From: Pseudomonas cichorii
GTDB taxonomy: Bacteria > Pseudomonadota > Gammaproteobacteria > Pseudomonadales > Pseudomonadaceae
Assembly (NCBI RefSeq): GCF_003700275.1
Contig: NZ_RBRE01000040.1
Span: 1 to 61,231, forward strand
Length of the DNA: 61,231 nt
Reading direction: 5' to 3'
Position 1 is the stretch's first letter. The number at the start of each line of letters is the position of its first letter. The notes under the pieces were generated by a model, which saw only the letters and a list, made by a program, of their open reading frames with translations, was not told the DNA's origin and did not search any database. The translations under genes and the position numbers were made by a program. This document shows positions 8,701 through 16,780 of the stretch, piece by piece.

Positions 8701-10614
8701 AGTGTGATCGGTGTCGGCGACATGGCCGGTGACGTGTTCGGCAACGGCTTGCTGATGTCCGACAAACTGCAACTGGTCGCGGCCTTCAACCACCTGCACA
8801 TCTTCATCGATCCGAACCCTGAGCCGGCCAGCAGCTTTGCCGAGCGTCAGCGTCTGTTCAATCTGCCGCGTTCGGCCTGGACCGACTACGACACCAGCAT
8901 CATGTCGGCAGGCGGCGGTATCTTCCCGCGTAGCGCGAAGAGCATTGCGATCACCGAGCAGATGAAAGCGCGCTTCGACATCAAGGCTGACAAGCTGACC
9001 CCGACCGAACTGCTGCACGCGCTGCTCAAGGCGCCGGTCGATCTGCTGTGGAACGGCGGTATCGGTACTTACGTCAAGTCCAGCGAAGAAACCCATGCCG
9101 ATGTGGGCGACAAGGCCAACGATGCACTGCGCGTCGACGGCAACGAGTTGCGCTGCAAGGTGGTGGGCGAGGGCGGCAACCTGGGCATGACCCAGTTGGG
9201 CCGTGTCGAGTTCGGCCTCAATGGCGGCGCGACCAACACCGACTTTATCGACAACGCCGGTGGTGTGGACTGTTCCGACCACGAAGTGAACATCAAGATC
9301 CTGCTCAACGAAGTGGTGCAGGCTGGCGACATGACCGAGAAGCAGCGTAACCAGCTGCTCGAAAGCATGACCGACGAGGTCGGCAACCTGGTGCTTGGCA
9401 ACAACTACAAGCAGACCCAGGCGCTGTCCCTGGCAGCACGTCGTGCCTATGACCGCATCGCGGAATACAAGCGCCTGATGAACGACCTCGAAGGTCGCGG
9501 CAAGCTGGATCGCGCCATCGAGTTCCTGCCGGCCGAAGACCAGATCGCCGAGCGGGTTGCAGCCGGTCAGGGCCTGAGCCGTGCCGAGCTGTCGGTGCTG
9601 ATTTCCTACAGCAAGATCGACCTCAAGGAAGCGCTGCTGGAATCCCGCGTGCCGGATGACGATTACCTGACCCGCGACATGGAGACGGCGTTCCCGCCGT
9701 CGCTGAGCGCCAAGTTCTCGACCGCCATGCGTGCCCACCGCCTCAAGCGCGAGATTGTCAGCACCCAGATCGCCAACGATCTGGTCAACCACATGGGCAT
9801 TACCTTTGTGCAGCGGCTCAAGGAGTCGACCGGCATGAGCGCGGCCAATGTGGCGGCGGCCTACGTGACCGTTCGCGATATCTTCCACCTGCCGCACTGG
9901 TTCCGTCAGATCGAAGCACTGGACTACAAGGTCCCGGCGGAAATCCAGCTGTCGCTGATGGATGAGCTGATGCGTCTGGGTCGTCGTGCCACGCGCTGGT
10001 TCCTGCGCAGCCGTCGCAACGAGCTGGATGCCGGGCGTGACGTCGCGCACTTCGGTCCGCACCTCGCGGCGCTGGGCCTCAAGCTCGATGAACTGCTGGA
10101 AGGACCGACCCGTCACGTCTGGCAGGCCCGTTACGAAGCCTATGTCGAAGCCGGTGTGCCCGAGTTGCTGGCGCGCATGGTTGCCGGCACCAGCCACTTG
10201 TACACCCTGTTGCCGATCATCGAAGCTTCCGACGTCACCGGGCACAATGCTGCCGACGTGGCCAAGGTGTACTTCGCGGTAGGTAGCGCACTGGACGTGA
10301 CCTGGTACCTGCAACAGATCAGCAACCTGCCGGTGGAAAACAACTGGCAGGCACTGGCTCGTGAAGCGTTCCGTGACGATATCGACTGGCAACAGCGGGC
10401 GATCACCATCTCCGTTCTGCAAATGCCGGAAGGTCCGGCAGGCGTGGAAGAGCGTCTGGCCCTGTGGCTGGAACAGCACTCAGTGATGGTCGAGCGCTGG
10501 CGCGCCATGCTGGTCGAGCTGCGTGCGGCCAGCGGCACCGACTACGCCATGTATGCGGTCGCCAACCGGGAGTTGCTGGATCTGGCAATGAGCGGGCAAG
10601 CCGTCGCGGTCTGA
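5758..10614 (+). CDS. gdhB: NAD-specific glutamate dehydrogenase, 180 kDa class
   Basis: GdhB oxidatively deaminates glutamate to 2-oxoglutarate and ammonia with NAD+, feeding glutamate and arginine carbon into the TCA cycle in the cytosol. The 1618 residues fit the large GDH class, whose members are about 1600 residues, against 450 for the small enzymes. The N-terminal half (about 1-700) is the regulatory region of this class. The catalytic core includes GGLRWSDREEDFRTE near residue 815, followed by VKNSVIVPVGAKGGF, which carries the substrate-binding lysine. The Rossmann region has SVIGVGDMAGDVFGNG near 980. The C-terminal third is the extra helical region typical of the class. In P. aeruginosa this enzyme is allosterically controlled (arginine activates); this is known for the family, not seen here. 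It stands alone, with a terminator 22 bp after the stop. Confidence 0.95.
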   Translation: MAFFTAASKSDFQHQLKSALAQHINEQALPQVALFAEQFFGIISLDELTQRRLSDLAGCTLSAWRLLERFEHGQPQVRVYNPDYERHGWQSTHSAVEVLHHDLPFLVDSVRTELNRRGYSIHTLQTTVLSVRRGAAGELLELLPKGTTGEGVLQESLMYLEIDRCANTVELSVLARELEQVLGEVRAAVEDFEPMKARLNELLASIDTNEYNVDEQEKAEIKVFLQWLVNNHFTFLGYEEFEVRGEGDGGQLIYDESSLLGLAKLLRPGLSSEDLHIEGYAVNYLQDPTLLSFAKAAHPSRVHRPAYPDYVSIRQIDASGKVIKECRFMGLYTSSVYGESVRQIPYIRRKVAEIERRSGFDAKAHLGKELAQVVEVLPRDDLFQTPVDELFSTVMSIVQIQERNKIRVFLRKDPYGRFCYCLAYVPRDVYSTEVRQKIQQVLMERLKASDCEFWTFFSESVLARVQLILRVDPKVNLDIDPIQLENEVIQACRSWKDDYSSLVVESFGEAHGTNVLADFPKGFPAGYRERFAAHSAVVDMQHVLSLSEANPLVMSFYQPLAGGRQQLHCKLYHADTPLALSDVLPILENLGLRVLGEFPYRLQHANGREFWIHDFAFTYAEGLNLDIQQLNDTLQDAFVHIVSGDAENDAFNRLVLTAGLPWRDVALLRAYARYLKQIRLGFDLGYIASTLNNHTDIARELTRLFKTRFYLARKLGSDDLDDKQLRLEQAILTALDDVQVLNEDRILRRYLDLIKATLRTNFYQTDANGQNKSYFSFKFNPRLIPELPKPVPKFEIFVYSPRVEGVHLRFGNVARGGLRWSDREEDFRTEVLGLVKAQQVKNSVIVPVGAKGGFLPRRLPLGGSRDDIQAEGIACYRIFISGLLDITDNLKEGVLVPPANVVRHDDDDPYLVVAADKGTATFSDIANGIAIDYGFWLGDAFASGGSAGYDHKKMGITAKGAWVGVQRHFRERDINVQQDSISVIGVGDMAGDVFGNGLLMSDKLQLVAAFNHLHIFIDPNPEPASSFAERQRLFNLPRSAWTDYDTSIMSAGGGIFPRSAKSIAITEQMKARFDIKADKLTPTELLHALLKAPVDLLWNGGIGTYVKSSEETHADVGDKANDALRVDGNELRCKVVGEGGNLGMTQLGRVEFGLNGGATNTDFIDNAGGVDCSDHEVNIKILLNEVVQAGDMTEKQRNQLLESMTDEVGNLVLGNNYKQTQALSLAARRAYDRIAEYKRLMNDLEGRGKLDRAIEFLPAEDQIAERVAAGQGLSRAELSVLISYSKIDLKEALLESRVPDDDYLTRDMETAFPPSLSAKFSTAMRAHRLKREIVSTQIANDLVNHMGITFVQRLKESTGMSAANVAAAYVTVRDIFHLPHWFRQIEALDYKVPAEIQLSLMDELMRLGRRATRWFLRSRRNELDAGRDVAHFGPHLAALGLKLDELLEGPTRHVWQARYEAYVEAGVPELLARMVAGTSHLYTLLPIIEASDVTGHNAADVAKVYFAVGSALDVTWYLQQISNLPVENNWQALAREAFRDDIDWQQRAITISVLQMPEGPAGVEERLALWLEQHSVMVERWRAMLVELRAASGTDYAMYAVANRELLDLAMSGQAVAV

Positions 10615-10635
10615 TGGTTTAGCGTCGTTGTAATG

Positions 10636-10669
10636 AAAGCCCTGCATTGCGAGATGCAGGGCTTTTTTT
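10636..10669 (+). terminator. Rho-independent terminator of gdhB
   Basis: Perfect 12-bp arms (AAAGCCCTGCAT / ATGCAGGGCTTT) around a short loop, followed by a run of T. It lies 22 bp downstream of the gdhB stop, between gdhB and the convergent aldo/keto reductase gene. Confidence 0.9.
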
Positions 10670-10686
10670 GCTTCAGGTCGTATACG

Positions 10687-11694
10687 CTAGGCAATGATCC
10701 TGGAATGAGGCGCATCTGGTTCATAGGCCGATAATCTTCCCGGCCCGGAAGGATCCAGGCGGCTAACCATATCCAGCTTGCCGACCTGTTCATGCGAGAG
10801 CTTCACTGACAGTGCACCGAGGTTGTCTGCGAGTTGCTGCCCGGAGCGTGGCCCGATGATCGGAACTGCCCCGTGTGTGCCTGCCCATGCAATCGCGACC
10901 TGGCCAGCACTGACGCCGTGTTCGCCCGCAATCTCCAGAACTGTATCCAGGATGAGCGTGCGCTGTGCCGAGTTTTCCGCCTGGAATACTTTGCCGCCAA
11001 AACCTTCGGCGCGACCCTTTTCACCTTGCCGGTATTTGCCGGTCAGCATGCCGCCTCCCAGGGGAGACCAGGTCACTACGCCAAGTCCCAGCGCGTTTGA
11101 TGCCTGAAAAAGGTCGGCTTCGGGCTCGCGATGCACCAGGCTGTGTTCAAACTGAGCGGCTGCGATAGGCAGCGCGTGGGTGAGCTCGGCTAATGTGACC
11201 GCACGGGAAAGTCGCCATGCCGGGAAATTCGAGAGGCCGGCGTACAGGATTTTTCCCGCACGCGCCAAATCCTCGAAGCCTCTGACGATTTCTTCAATGG
11301 GGGTTACACCGTCTGGATGATGTGCCCAGTAAAGATCGATCCGGTCTGTCTTGAGGCGTTTCAGGCTGGCCTCTACCGAGGTCACCAAAGCCCTACGGCT
11401 GTTGCCTGTGGCGAGTCGATTATTGCTGGCTGCTGCGCCGTTGGTGAATTTTGTGGCGAGTACGAAATTGTCGCGGCGCCCCTCAAGCAGGGAGCCAAGC
11501 AATTCTTCGGACTGTCCGAATTGATAAGTGTCAGCGGTATCGATGAAGTTGCCACCAGCTTCTGCGTAAGCGTTGAAAATCGCCTTGCTGGTATCGGGAT
11601 CTGCTCCATAACCCCAGCCAGTGCCGAAATTTCCCGTGCCCAGTGCGAGTTCGGAAACGCTGAGACCGGTATTGCCAAACGTTTTGTAGTTCAT
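10687..11694 (-). CDS. Aldo/keto reductase
   Basis: A 335-residue NAD(P)H-dependent oxidoreductase of the aldo/keto reductase superfamily, (beta/alpha)8 barrel. The catalytic tetrad is visible: Asp52 and Tyr57 in FIDTADTY, Lys82 in VLATKF and His125 in YWAHHPD. Residues near 265-295 (VPIIGPRSGQQLADNL) match the C-terminal nucleotide-binding loop. I chose ATG at 11694 because GGAG lies six bases upstream. A GTG start 12 bp further up would place that GGAG inside the gene. The substrate cannot be told from sequence; relatives act on aldehydes, ketones and quinones. It follows galE on the same strand after 249 bp that contain a long inverted repeat, so it probably has its own regulated promoter. 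Confidence 0.85.
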   Translation of the reverse strand: MNYKTFGNTGLSVSELALGTGNFGTGWGYGADPDTSKAIFNAYAEAGGNFIDTADTYQFGQSEELLGSLLEGRRDNFVLATKFTNGAAASNNRLATGNSRRALVTSVEASLKRLKTDRIDLYWAHHPDGVTPIEEIVRGFEDLARAGKILYAGLSNFPAWRLSRAVTLAELTHALPIAAAQFEHSLVHREPEADLFQASNALGLGVVTWSPLGGGMLTGKYRQGEKGRAEGFGGKVFQAENSAQRTLILDTVLEIAGEHGVSAGQVAIAWAGTHGAVPIIGPRSGQQLADNLGALSVKLSHEQVGKLDMVSRLDPSGPGRLSAYEPDAPHSRIIA

Positions 11695-11884
11695 GCCTAT
11701 CTCCACAGGGTGCGTATCGTGCTGGTGTCGACGAATGCTGCGATTGCAGGTAATCAGGGCTTGAGCCTCAAGCTACGCCATACACAATCGGGCGAGTTCC
11801 CGGGGATGATGGACTCGGGTCTCGCTGGGTCCTCGCCGTTCGCTCCAGCGCTGGCGCGGTCTGATACGTAGCTGCAACGGCTTA

Positions 11885-11935
11885 TGATGTTGATCATAAT
11901 CATAGATGTCAATGCTTTGATTATGATCGACATCA
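11885..11935. promoter_or_regulatory. Long AT-rich inverted repeat upstream of the aldo/keto reductase
   Basis: Arms of 18 bp at 11885-11902 and 11918-11935 are complementary at 17 of 18 positions and flank a 15-nt spacer. The arms carry TGATCATAATCA and its complement. There is no GC-rich stem or T-run, so an operator is more likely than a terminator for galE, which stops at 11944. It could be bound by a dimeric repressor controlling the reductase gene. Confidence 0.5.
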
Positions 11936-11943
11936 GAGTGTGT

Positions 11944-13023
11944 TCAGGTAATGCCGGGATACTCTCCCGCCAACGAAACGCCGGGTATCTGTGCCTGCAC
12001 CGTAGCCAGCCCGTCTTCGTAACCTTCGGGGCTTGTGCACTGCCAGTGCCAGGCATCGCGCAGCATGGTTTCCAGGTCATGGCGGGCAACCCAGCCCAGT
12101 TCCCGCTGAGCCCGGGACGGATCGGCCCAGCATTGCGCTACGTCGCCCGGACGCCGTTCGCACATTTGCACCGGCACCTTCATGCCCGTGACTTTCTCGA
12201 ATGCACTCACCACTTGCAGCACCGAATGGTCGATGCCGGTGCCCAGATTCCAGGCGCGGACTCCGTTGTGGGTGCGCAGGTAGCGCAATGCATCGAGGTG
12301 TCCGGCGACCAGATCCTGCACGTGGATGTAATCCCGTACGCCACTGCCATCCACCGTCGCATAGTCGCCGCCATATACCGGCAGCACCGGCAACTGACCG
12401 TCGGCCACGCGCAGCAGGTAAGGCAACAGGTTGTTCGGCGTTGCGCCGGGCGATTCGCCGATCAGCCCCGAGGGATGGGCTCCGACCGGATTGAAGTAGC
12501 GCAACAACGCAATGCGCCAGCGCTGATCGGCACGCGCCAGACTGCCGAGCACCTGTTCGGCCATGAGCTTCGACTGGCCGTAGGGATTGGTGGGGCGTCC
12601 ATGCCGTGCCTGCTCGGCGATGGGCATCTTGCGACAGCCGCCATACACGGTCGCCGATGAACTGAACACCAACGTGAAAACACCGGCCGCCGCCATCGCC
12701 AGGCACAGGTTGATGCTGCCTGTGACATTGGTGTCGTAGTAATGCAGCGGTTTGCGCACGCTTTCAGCCACTGCCTTGAGACCGGCGAAATGCAGCACCG
12801 CCCGGATCGGATAGCGCAGGAACAGTTTGTCGAGCAAGTCACGGTTGCGCACATCGCCCTTTATCAACGTCGGACGATGACCACAGATCTGTTCGATCCG
12901 TGTCAGCGCGTGAGGGCTGCTGTTGCAGAAATTGTCCAGAACCAGCACATCTTCGCCTGCTTCCAGCAGGGCGAGCACAGCGTGGGCTCCGATGAAACCA
13001 GCACCACCGGTCACCAGGATCAT
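11944..13023 (-). CDS. galE: UDP-glucose 4-epimerase
   Basis: GalE interconverts UDP-glucose and UDP-galactose using tightly bound NAD, in the cytosol. The 359-residue protein begins with the Rossmann glycine motif GGAGFIG. It has LVFSSSATVYG, with the catalytic Ser/Thr, and the YxxxK pair in NPYGQSKLMAE. Length is slightly over the usual 338. ATG at 13023 has AAGG eight bases upstream. It is transcribed away from the glycosyltransferase-glf genes, with a 262-bp divergent promoter region between. UDP-galactopyranose is the substrate of the mutase encoded next door, so galE probably supplies this cluster. Confidence 0.92.
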   Translation of the reverse strand: MILVTGGAGFIGAHAVLALLEAGEDVLVLDNFCNSSPHALTRIEQICGHRPTLIKGDVRNRDLLDKLFLRYPIRAVLHFAGLKAVAESVRKPLHYYDTNVTGSINLCLAMAAAGVFTLVFSSSATVYGGCRKMPIAEQARHGRPTNPYGQSKLMAEQVLGSLARADQRWRIALLRYFNPVGAHPSGLIGESPGATPNNLLPYLLRVADGQLPVLPVYGGDYATVDGSGVRDYIHVQDLVAGHLDALRYLRTHNGVRAWNLGTGIDHSVLQVVSAFEKVTGMKVPVQMCERRPGDVAQCWADPSRAQRELGWVARHDLETMLRDAWHWQCTSPEGYEDGLATVQAQIPGVSLAGEYPGIT

Positions 13024-13285
13024 AGAGTCACCTTCGCATCATCAATGGAATAAACGGGTTGCGATCGCTGTTGCGCTATAGCGAAAGGCCTGCGCGCATA
13101 AATGGATCGCTTACCTGATAACGAAAGAAAGTTCTGGTCACCGGTTCCGGGAACTTGCCGGGCGGTCATGTCACTGGTCGGCCACCGCCATATACCGACT
13201 GAACGCTCGCCGTCGCGTACTCGTCCATAAGTCTGGGCCGGCTGTCTCGCTCAACGCCATGACACCACTCTTCTGGAGATAACCC

Positions 13286-14455
13286 ATGATTCCAAATCCT
13301 GCTGCATACCCCATCGCAGAGTCTCTGGCCCAGGACACAGAAGCCGTCGCCAGCATGCGGCCATTGCTCATTTGCCTTTCCCATTTGCGTTGGGGGTTCG
13401 TCTATCAGCGTCCCCAGCACCTGATGACGCGCATGGCACGGCGCTACGATGTGCTGTTCTTCGAGGAACCGTTGACGGCCGAAGGTGAGCAGGCTCGTTT
13501 GCAGTTGTTTGTTCAGGACAACGGCGTCACGGTTGCGACGCCTTACCTGCCCGCCGGGCTGGATGCCGCACAGACCGAGCAAAAGCTGCGTGAATTGCTC
13601 GATGACTATTTGCTGCGCAATCCTCGTGATGTGCTGTTGCGCTGGTACTTCACGCCCATGAGCCTGGGTTTCAGCGAGCATCTGTCGGCCCGCGGCACGG
13701 TCTATGACTGCATGGACGAACTCTCCGGGTTCAAGGGCGCGCCGCCGCAGTTGCTGGAGCGTGAGCGTCGCCTGATGGCGCTGGCTGATGTGGTTTTCAC
13801 CGGCGGCGTCAGCCTGTGGGAAGCCAAGCGCGCCCAGCACGGCAATGTCCATGCAATGCCCAGCAGTGTCGATATCGAACACTTCGCCAGCGCCCGTCAG
13901 GCGTTGCCCGAACCTGCCGATCAGGCGGTCATCGCTCATCCGCGGCTGGGATTTTTCGGGGTGGTCGACGAGCGTCTGGACCTGGGGCTGCTCGAAGGCC
14001 TGGCCAGGCAGCGCCCCGACTGGCAACTGGTGATCCTTGGCCCGGTGGTCAAGATCGATCCGGCCAGCCTGCCGAAACTGCCCAATATTCACTACCTCGG
14101 CGCCAAGGCCTACAGTGAACTGCCTGCTTACCTGAGCGGTTGGGATGTGGCGCTGATGCCTTTCGCCCGCAACGACGCCACGCGCTTCATCAGCCCGACC
14201 AAGACTCCTGAATACCTGGCAGGTGGTTGTCCGGTGGTCAGCACACCGATTCGCGATGTGGTGCGCACCTATGGCGCGTGCCCGGTTGTGCATATTGGCG
14301 AAGACGTGCCGGGATTCATCGCCGCCATCGAGGTTGCCTTGATCCAGCGCCAGGACCCTGAAGCGTTGTGTCATCTGGCCGATCAGGCCCTGGCCGGAAT
14401 GAGCTGGGACGCTACCTGGAACGCCATGATGGAGCACATCGCATGCCTCGCCTGA
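13286..14455 (+). CDS. Glycosyltransferase, GT-B fold
   Basis: A 389-residue cytosolic glycosyltransferase of the family-1/family-4 type. The N-terminal half has LRWGFVYQRPQHLMTRMA, a motif of the group that includes teichuronic-acid TuaH-like enzymes. The C-terminal half carries the sugar-nucleotide region (LVILGPVVKIDP, then FISPTKTPEYLAGGCPVVSTP, with the Lys-Thr-x-Glu type contact). ATG at 13286 follows GGAG with seven bases between. The next gene, glf, starts inside its last codons (13-bp overlap), so translation is probably coupled. With the mutase beside it, UDP-galactofuranose is the most likely donor; this is inference from position. The acceptor is unknown. Confidence 0.8.
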   Translation: MIPNPAAYPIAESLAQDTEAVASMRPLLICLSHLRWGFVYQRPQHLMTRMARRYDVLFFEEPLTAEGEQARLQLFVQDNGVTVATPYLPAGLDAAQTEQKLRELLDDYLLRNPRDVLLRWYFTPMSLGFSEHLSARGTVYDCMDELSGFKGAPPQLLERERRLMALADVVFTGGVSLWEAKRAQHGNVHAMPSSVDIEHFASARQALPEPADQAVIAHPRLGFFGVVDERLDLGLLEGLARQRPDWQLVILGPVVKIDPASLPKLPNIHYLGAKAYSELPAYLSGWDVALMPFARNDATRFISPTKTPEYLAGGCPVVSTPIRDVVRTYGACPVVHIGEDVPGFIAAIEVALIQRQDPEALCHLADQALAGMSWDATWNAMMEHIACLA

Positions 14456-15645
14456 CACTCGCACAGGCCCGGGAGCGTGCCGGGCAATTCCAGGAGGAGG
14501 GCGACGCGCCCTTCTACGACTATCTCATCGTCGGGGCCGGTTTTGCCGGCAGCGTCCTGGCCGAGCGGCTGGCCGAAGGGCTGGGGCTGCGGGTGCTGCT
14601 GATCGATCGTCGCGAGCACATCGGCGGCAATGCCTACGATCATCTGGACGAAGCCGGAATACTGGTGCATCGCTACGGCCCGCATATCTTCCATACCAAC
14701 GCGCAGCGAATCGTCGATTACCTGTCGCGCTTCACCGAGTGGCGACCTTACGAGCATCGGGTGCTGGCTCAGGTGCGCGGGCAGCAGGTGCCGGTGCCGA
14801 TCAACCTGACCACCCTCAATCGACTCTACGGCCTGGAGCTGGACGAGGCCGGCGCCGAGCGCTTTCTGGCCGAACATGCCGAGCCTGTCGACCCTGTATG
14901 CAGCGCTGAAGATGTGGTGGTCGGTCAGGTCGGGCGCGAGTTGTACGAGTTGTTCTTTCGCGGCTATACCCGCAAGCAATGGGGGCTCGATCCGGCGCAG
15001 CTCGATCGTTCGGTCACTGCCCGGGTACCGGCGCGCACCAACACCGATGATCGCTACTTCACCGACAGCTTCCAGATGATGCCGCAGCAGGGCTACACCG
15101 CGATGTTCGAGCGCATGCTCGATCATCCGCGCATCGATATCCTGCTGGGCGTGGACTTCGCTGCGCTCGACCACCTGTTGCCGCGCGGGCATCTGGTTTA
15201 TTGCGGGCCGGTGGATGAGTATTTCGGTCATTCGCTGGGGCGACTGCCTTACCGCTCGTTGCGTTTCGAGCATCGGACCCTGGCACAGGAACAGTTCCAG
15301 AAAGTGGCGGTGCTCAACTATCCCGATGAAGCCGTGCCCTACACCCGCATCACCGAATACAAGCATCTGACCGGCCAGCAGCATGCGCACACCAGCGTGA
15401 CCTACGAATATCCCTGCGCCGACGGCGATCCCTATTATCCGGTGCCGGCAGCGGAGAATGCCGAGCTGTATCAGCGTTACCGGATACTGGCCGAGTCTAC
15501 CGAAGGCGTCACTTTTCTGGGGCGACTGGGCACTTACAAGTACTACAACATGGATCAGGTAGTGGGCCAGGCGCTGGCACTCTATCAACGTATTGCCCAG
15601 ACCCGCGGCGCAACTGCCGAGGGTTCGTCCCATGAGCGAGCCTGA
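14443..15645 (+). CDS. glf: UDP-galactopyranose mutase
   Basis: Glf is a flavoenzyme that ring-contracts UDP-galactopyranose to UDP-galactofuranose. The 400-residue protein has the FAD-binding VGAGFAGSVLAERLA near residue 28, then IGGNAYDH, YGPHIFHTN, GYTRKQWG and the C-terminal RLGTYKYYNMDQV, all close to E. coli Glf. A longer frame opens at 14368, but ATG at 14443 gives the usual start and overlaps the preceding gene by 13 bp, as in coupled operons. The protein has about 25 extra residues before the FAD motif. Galactofuranose is absent from most core metabolism, so this gene marks a dedicated glycan pathway with galE, the glycosyltransferase and the exporter. Confidence 0.92.
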   Translation: MPRLTLAQARERAGQFQEEGDAPFYDYLIVGAGFAGSVLAERLAEGLGLRVLLIDRREHIGGNAYDHLDEAGILVHRYGPHIFHTNAQRIVDYLSRFTEWRPYEHRVLAQVRGQQVPVPINLTTLNRLYGLELDEAGAERFLAEHAEPVDPVCSAEDVVVGQVGRELYELFFRGYTRKQWGLDPAQLDRSVTARVPARTNTDDRYFTDSFQMMPQQGYTAMFERMLDHPRIDILLGVDFAALDHLLPRGHLVYCGPVDEYFGHSLGRLPYRSLRFEHRTLAQEQFQKVAVLNYPDEAVPYTRITEYKHLTGQQHAHTSVTYEYPCADGDPYYPVPAAENAELYQRYRILAESTEGVTFLGRLGTYKYYNMDQVVGQALALYQRIAQTRGATAEGSSHERA

Positions 15646-16780
15646 AAACTTTGCCAGTTTTCTCATGGGGGGCTTTGAATGCACCAGCAGTCGTCGGGGT
15701 GACGGGCGACGCCTGGACCTGATCGCCGCAACCGGTCATGAACGTTGGGCCGAGCGGGATTATCGGCGCCTGGCCGGTTATGGACTGCGCACGGTGCGTG
15801 ACGGGGTGCGTTGGCACCTGATCGAGCCGCATGCCGGATACTACGATTTCAGCAGTCTGGAGCGGCTGTTGCTGGCCGCTGCGCGAACCGAAACCCAGGT
15901 GATCTGGGATCTTGGCCACTACGGCTATCCGGACGATCTGGATATCTGGCGACCGGTATTCGTCGAGCGTTTTGCGCGCATGGCCCAGGCGGTGGCCAGG
16001 CGGGTTCGCGAGTCCAGCGATGCCGTGCCGTATTACTGCCCGATCAACGAGCCGTCTTTCTGGGCGTGGGGCGGGGGCGAGGTGGGCTACTTTTACCCGC
16101 TGGGACACAAGCGCGGCACCGAGCTCAAACACCAGTTGGTGCGCGCCAGTATCGAGGCCATGGCCGCCATTCGTGAAGTCGATCCGCGAGCGCGTTTCAT
16201 CCATGCCGATCCGCTGATTCATGTGCGTGCCATGGGGCGGCGGCCGGGTGATATCCAGGCCGCCGAGGCCTATCGTCTGGCCCAGTACGAAAGCTGGGAC
16301 ATGCTCTGCGGACGGAGCTGGCCGGGGCTGGGCGGTCAGGAAGACTTCCTGGATATCCTCGGCGTGAACTTCTATCCGCATAACCAGTGGTATTTCGGCG
16401 GGCCGACGATTCTGCTGGGCGAGCCGGACTTTCGGCCTTTGGCCGGCATGCTGGTGGAAGTGTATGTCCGTTACGGGCGCCCGCTGTTGATCAGCGAAAC
16501 CGGTGCCGAAGGCAGTGCGCGTGGCCCATGGCTGGATTACGTCGGCGAGCAGGCGATTCTGGCGCTGAACAAGGGTGTCGATCTGCGTGGGCTGTGCCTG
16601 TATCCGGTGCTCGACTATCCCGGCTGGGATGACGACCGTCACTGCACCAGTGGCCTGCTCGGCTATGCCGACGCCCACGGTGTTCGCCCCGAAGATCCGC
16701 CGACCCGTGAAGCCCTGGCACGGATTGCGTCGCGCCTGCCCGATCCCCGAGTGCACACTCTCAAGAGGCCGCGAACATGA
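15632..16780 (+). CDS. Clan-A glycoside hydrolase (beta-glucosidase / GH1-like)
   Basis: A 382-residue TIM-barrel protein related to beta-glucosidase/beta-galactosidase enzymes (COG2723 type). It keeps both carboxylates: the acid/base Glu140 in CPINEPSFW and the nucleophile Glu289 in LLISETGAEG. No signal peptide is visible, so it should act in the cytosol on a glycan or glycolipid intermediate before export. It could trim the product or act as a transglycosidase. ATG at 15632 overlaps the glf stop by 14 bp, and its own stop overlaps the ABC gene start (ATGA). It is shorter than typical GH1 enzymes (about 450), so the exact family is uncertain. Confidence 0.7.
   Translation: MSEPENFASFLMGGFECTSSRRGDGRRLDLIAATGHERWAERDYRRLAGYGLRTVRDGVRWHLIEPHAGYYDFSSLERLLLAAARTETQVIWDLGHYGYPDDLDIWRPVFVERFARMAQAVARRVRESSDAVPYYCPINEPSFWAWGGGEVGYFYPLGHKRGTELKHQLVRASIEAMAAIREVDPRARFIHADPLIHVRAMGRRPGDIQAAEAYRLAQYESWDMLCGRSWPGLGGQEDFLDILGVNFYPHNQWYFGGPTILLGEPDFRPLAGMLVEVYVRYGRPLLISETGAEGSARGPWLDYVGEQAILALNKGVDLRGLCLYPVLDYPGWDDDRHCTSGLLGYADAHGVRPEDPPTREALARIASRLPDPRVHTLKRPRT

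Noticed and set aside
5731..10479. 1582-residue open frame antisense to gdhB
   Set aside because: It is a shadow of the high-GC codon pattern of gdhB. The product is low-complexity His/Gln/Val-rich sequence with no ribosome site, while the plus frame is a clear NAD-glutamate dehydrogenase.
14368..14442. Longer N-terminus for UDP-galactopyranose mutase
   Set aside because: The extra 25 residues overlap the glycosyltransferase gene deeply and are unlike other Glf proteins; ATG 14443 is preferred.
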